Source: DATJPD01 sp036394195
Lineage (GTDB): Bacteria > Pseudomonadota > Alphaproteobacteria > CACIAM-22H2
Assembly: GCA_036394195.1 (NCBI GenBank)
Contig: DASWFO010000335.1
Coordinates: 1-64,000, forward strand
Direction: 5' to 3'
DNA: 64,000 nt
The notes beneath the pieces are model-generated. The model had not been told where the DNA came from. It made no database searches and worked only from the letters and a program-made list of their open reading frames with translations. The translations under genes were made by a program, and so were the position numbers. Of this stretch, positions 63,245 to 64,000 are shown in pieces; position 1 is the stretch's first letter, and every line of letters starts with the position of its first letter.

Positions 63245-64000
63245 ATGAAACTGCCTCAGTTCGAATATGCGTGTCCCACCACGATCGCCGAGGCGGTGGC
63301 GCTCCTCGCCAAGAGCGGCGGCACGGCGAAGCCGATTGCCGGCGGTCAAAGCCTGATGCCGATTCTCGCGTTCCGGCTCGCGACACCGAGCCTGCTCGTC
63401 GATCTCCGCAAACTACCCGGCCTCGACAAGATCACCATCGGCAAGGACGGGGTGCGTCTCGGCGCCAAGGTGCGCTGGCGGGACATCCAGGACGACGAGC
63501 GGCTGCGGACGGCCCATCCGCTGCTCGTCGCCGCCATTTCCCATGTCGCGCATTACCAGATCCGCAACCGCGGCACCGTCGGCGGCAGCGTGGCGCACGC
63601 CGATCCGGCAGCGGAAATGCCCGGGATCGCGGTGACCTGCGATGCCGAGATCGTCGTCGTCGGACCGTCCGGTTCGCGGACGATCCGGGCGGCGGAGTTT
63701 TTCGTTGCACCGCTCACGACCAAGCTTGCCACGGACGAGCTGATCACCGAAATCCGGCTGCCGTCGTGGCCGGCCGCCCGGCGGTGGGGCTTCGAGGAGT
63801 TCGCGCGCCGTCGCGGCGATTTCGCCATGGCCGCGGTCGCCGCCTTCTACGACCGTGACGAGCGCGGCCATGCGAAGGACGCCCATATCGGCGTCATCGG
63901 TGCCGGCAGCACGCCGCGCCGGCTGACGCCGGCGGAAGCGGCCCTGAACGGCCGCCCGGTCGACGCGGCCGCGATCGCCGCCGCCGCCGGGGCCGCCTCG
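63245..64000 (+). CDS. CO/xanthine dehydrogenase family FAD-binding subunit, 3' end outside window
   Basis: 252 codons to the window edge without a stop. KLPQFEYACPTTIAEAVALLAK, then IAGGQSLMPILAFRLATP (FAD-binding PAGGQSL-type motif), YQIRNRGTVGGSVAHADPAAEMP (second FAD motif, core RNRGTVGGS) place it as the medium subunit (CoxM/XdhB type) of a molybdenum hydroxylase. Large and small subunit genes should follow beyond 64000. Such enzymes hydroxylate N-heterocycles, aldehydes or CO. The inverted repeat just before the ATG points to repressor control. Confidence 0.9.
   Translation, partial: MKLPQFEYACPTTIAEAVALLAKSGGTAKPIAGGQSLMPILAFRLATPSLLVDLRKLPGLDKITIGKDGVRLGAKVRWRDIQDDERLRTAHPLLVAAISHVAHYQIRNRGTVGGSVAHADPAAEMPGIAVTCDAEIVVVGPSGSRTIRAAEFFVAPLTTKLATDELITEIRLPSWPAARRWGFEEFARRRGDFAMAAVAAFYDRDERGHAKDAHIGVIGAGSTPRRLTPAEAALNGRPVDAAAIAAAAGAAS

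Overview
The window is chromosomal DNA of high GC content from an alphaproteobacterium. Support for this comes from the thrS, infC, rpmI-rplT-pheS-pheT block, a CtrA-type box (TTAA-N7-TTAA), many periplasmic solute receptors (TctC/Bug, NitT/TauT, TRAP and Tat-exported ABC_sub_bind types), and small dispersed palindromic repeats typical of Hyphomicrobiales and Rhodospirillales. The genus cannot be fixed from sequence reading alone. No rRNA, tRNA, transposase, phage gene or CRISPR array was seen.

Layout. 0-2 kb: two glycosyltransferases (GT4, cut by the window edge, and GT9) of LPS/glycan type. 2-5.7 kb: pobA-like 4-hydroxybenzoate hydroxylase and an orphan sensor histidine kinase. 5.7-14.7 kb: translation block (thrS, infC with a non-ATG start, rpmI, rplT, pheS, pheT), interrupted by an antisense amidohydrolase plus small exported protein. 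14.7-24.1 kb: scattered metabolic and receptor genes (lipoprotein, DoxX, exported hydrolase, two orphan solute receptors, LLM flavin monooxygenase, HxlR regulator with a divergent isochorismatase-fold gene, cysteine synthase, enolase-superfamily enzyme). 24.2-27.5 kb: a large SAM-cyclase-ATPase-TPR protein.

27.6-33.9 kb: a TetR regulator divergent from an operon of hydrolase, HbpS/GlcG-like protein and AaeB/AaeX/AaeA-like efflux parts, with three near-identical TTACCG-NN-CGGTAA operators between them. 34.1-37.7 kb: NitT/TauT-type ABC importer plus a cysteine amidohydrolase, with a possible sigma54 promoter. 37.9-42.4 kb: hypothetical genes, lepA bracketed by related repeats, and small proteins. 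42.6-51.4 kb: one long catabolic run (acyl-CoA dehydrogenase, receptor, MmgE/PrpD, TctC, crotonase, NDP-forming acyl-CoA synthetase, MDR dehydrogenase). 51.4-58.3 kb: LLM monooxygenase + alpha/beta hydrolase, cysteine hydrolase, adenine deaminase and a second NitT-type importer with a good -24/-12 (sigma54) promoter. 58.3-62.4 kb: a 2OG-Fe oxygenase and a complete TRAP transporter. 62.4-64 kb: a methyltransferase and the start of a CO-dehydrogenase/xanthine-dehydrogenase-type FAD subunit.

Taken together this is an ordinary housekeeping backbone with uptake and catabolic modules inserted. The strongest candidate for something not yet described is the 51.4-58.3 kb module. It pairs the enzyme classes used in oxidative opening of N-heterocycles (flavin monooxygenase, alpha/beta hydrolase, isochorismatase-fold amidohydrolase, as in the Rut and nicotinate pathways) with adenine deaminase and an importer that appears to be under nitrogen control. 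That link is inference, not proof.
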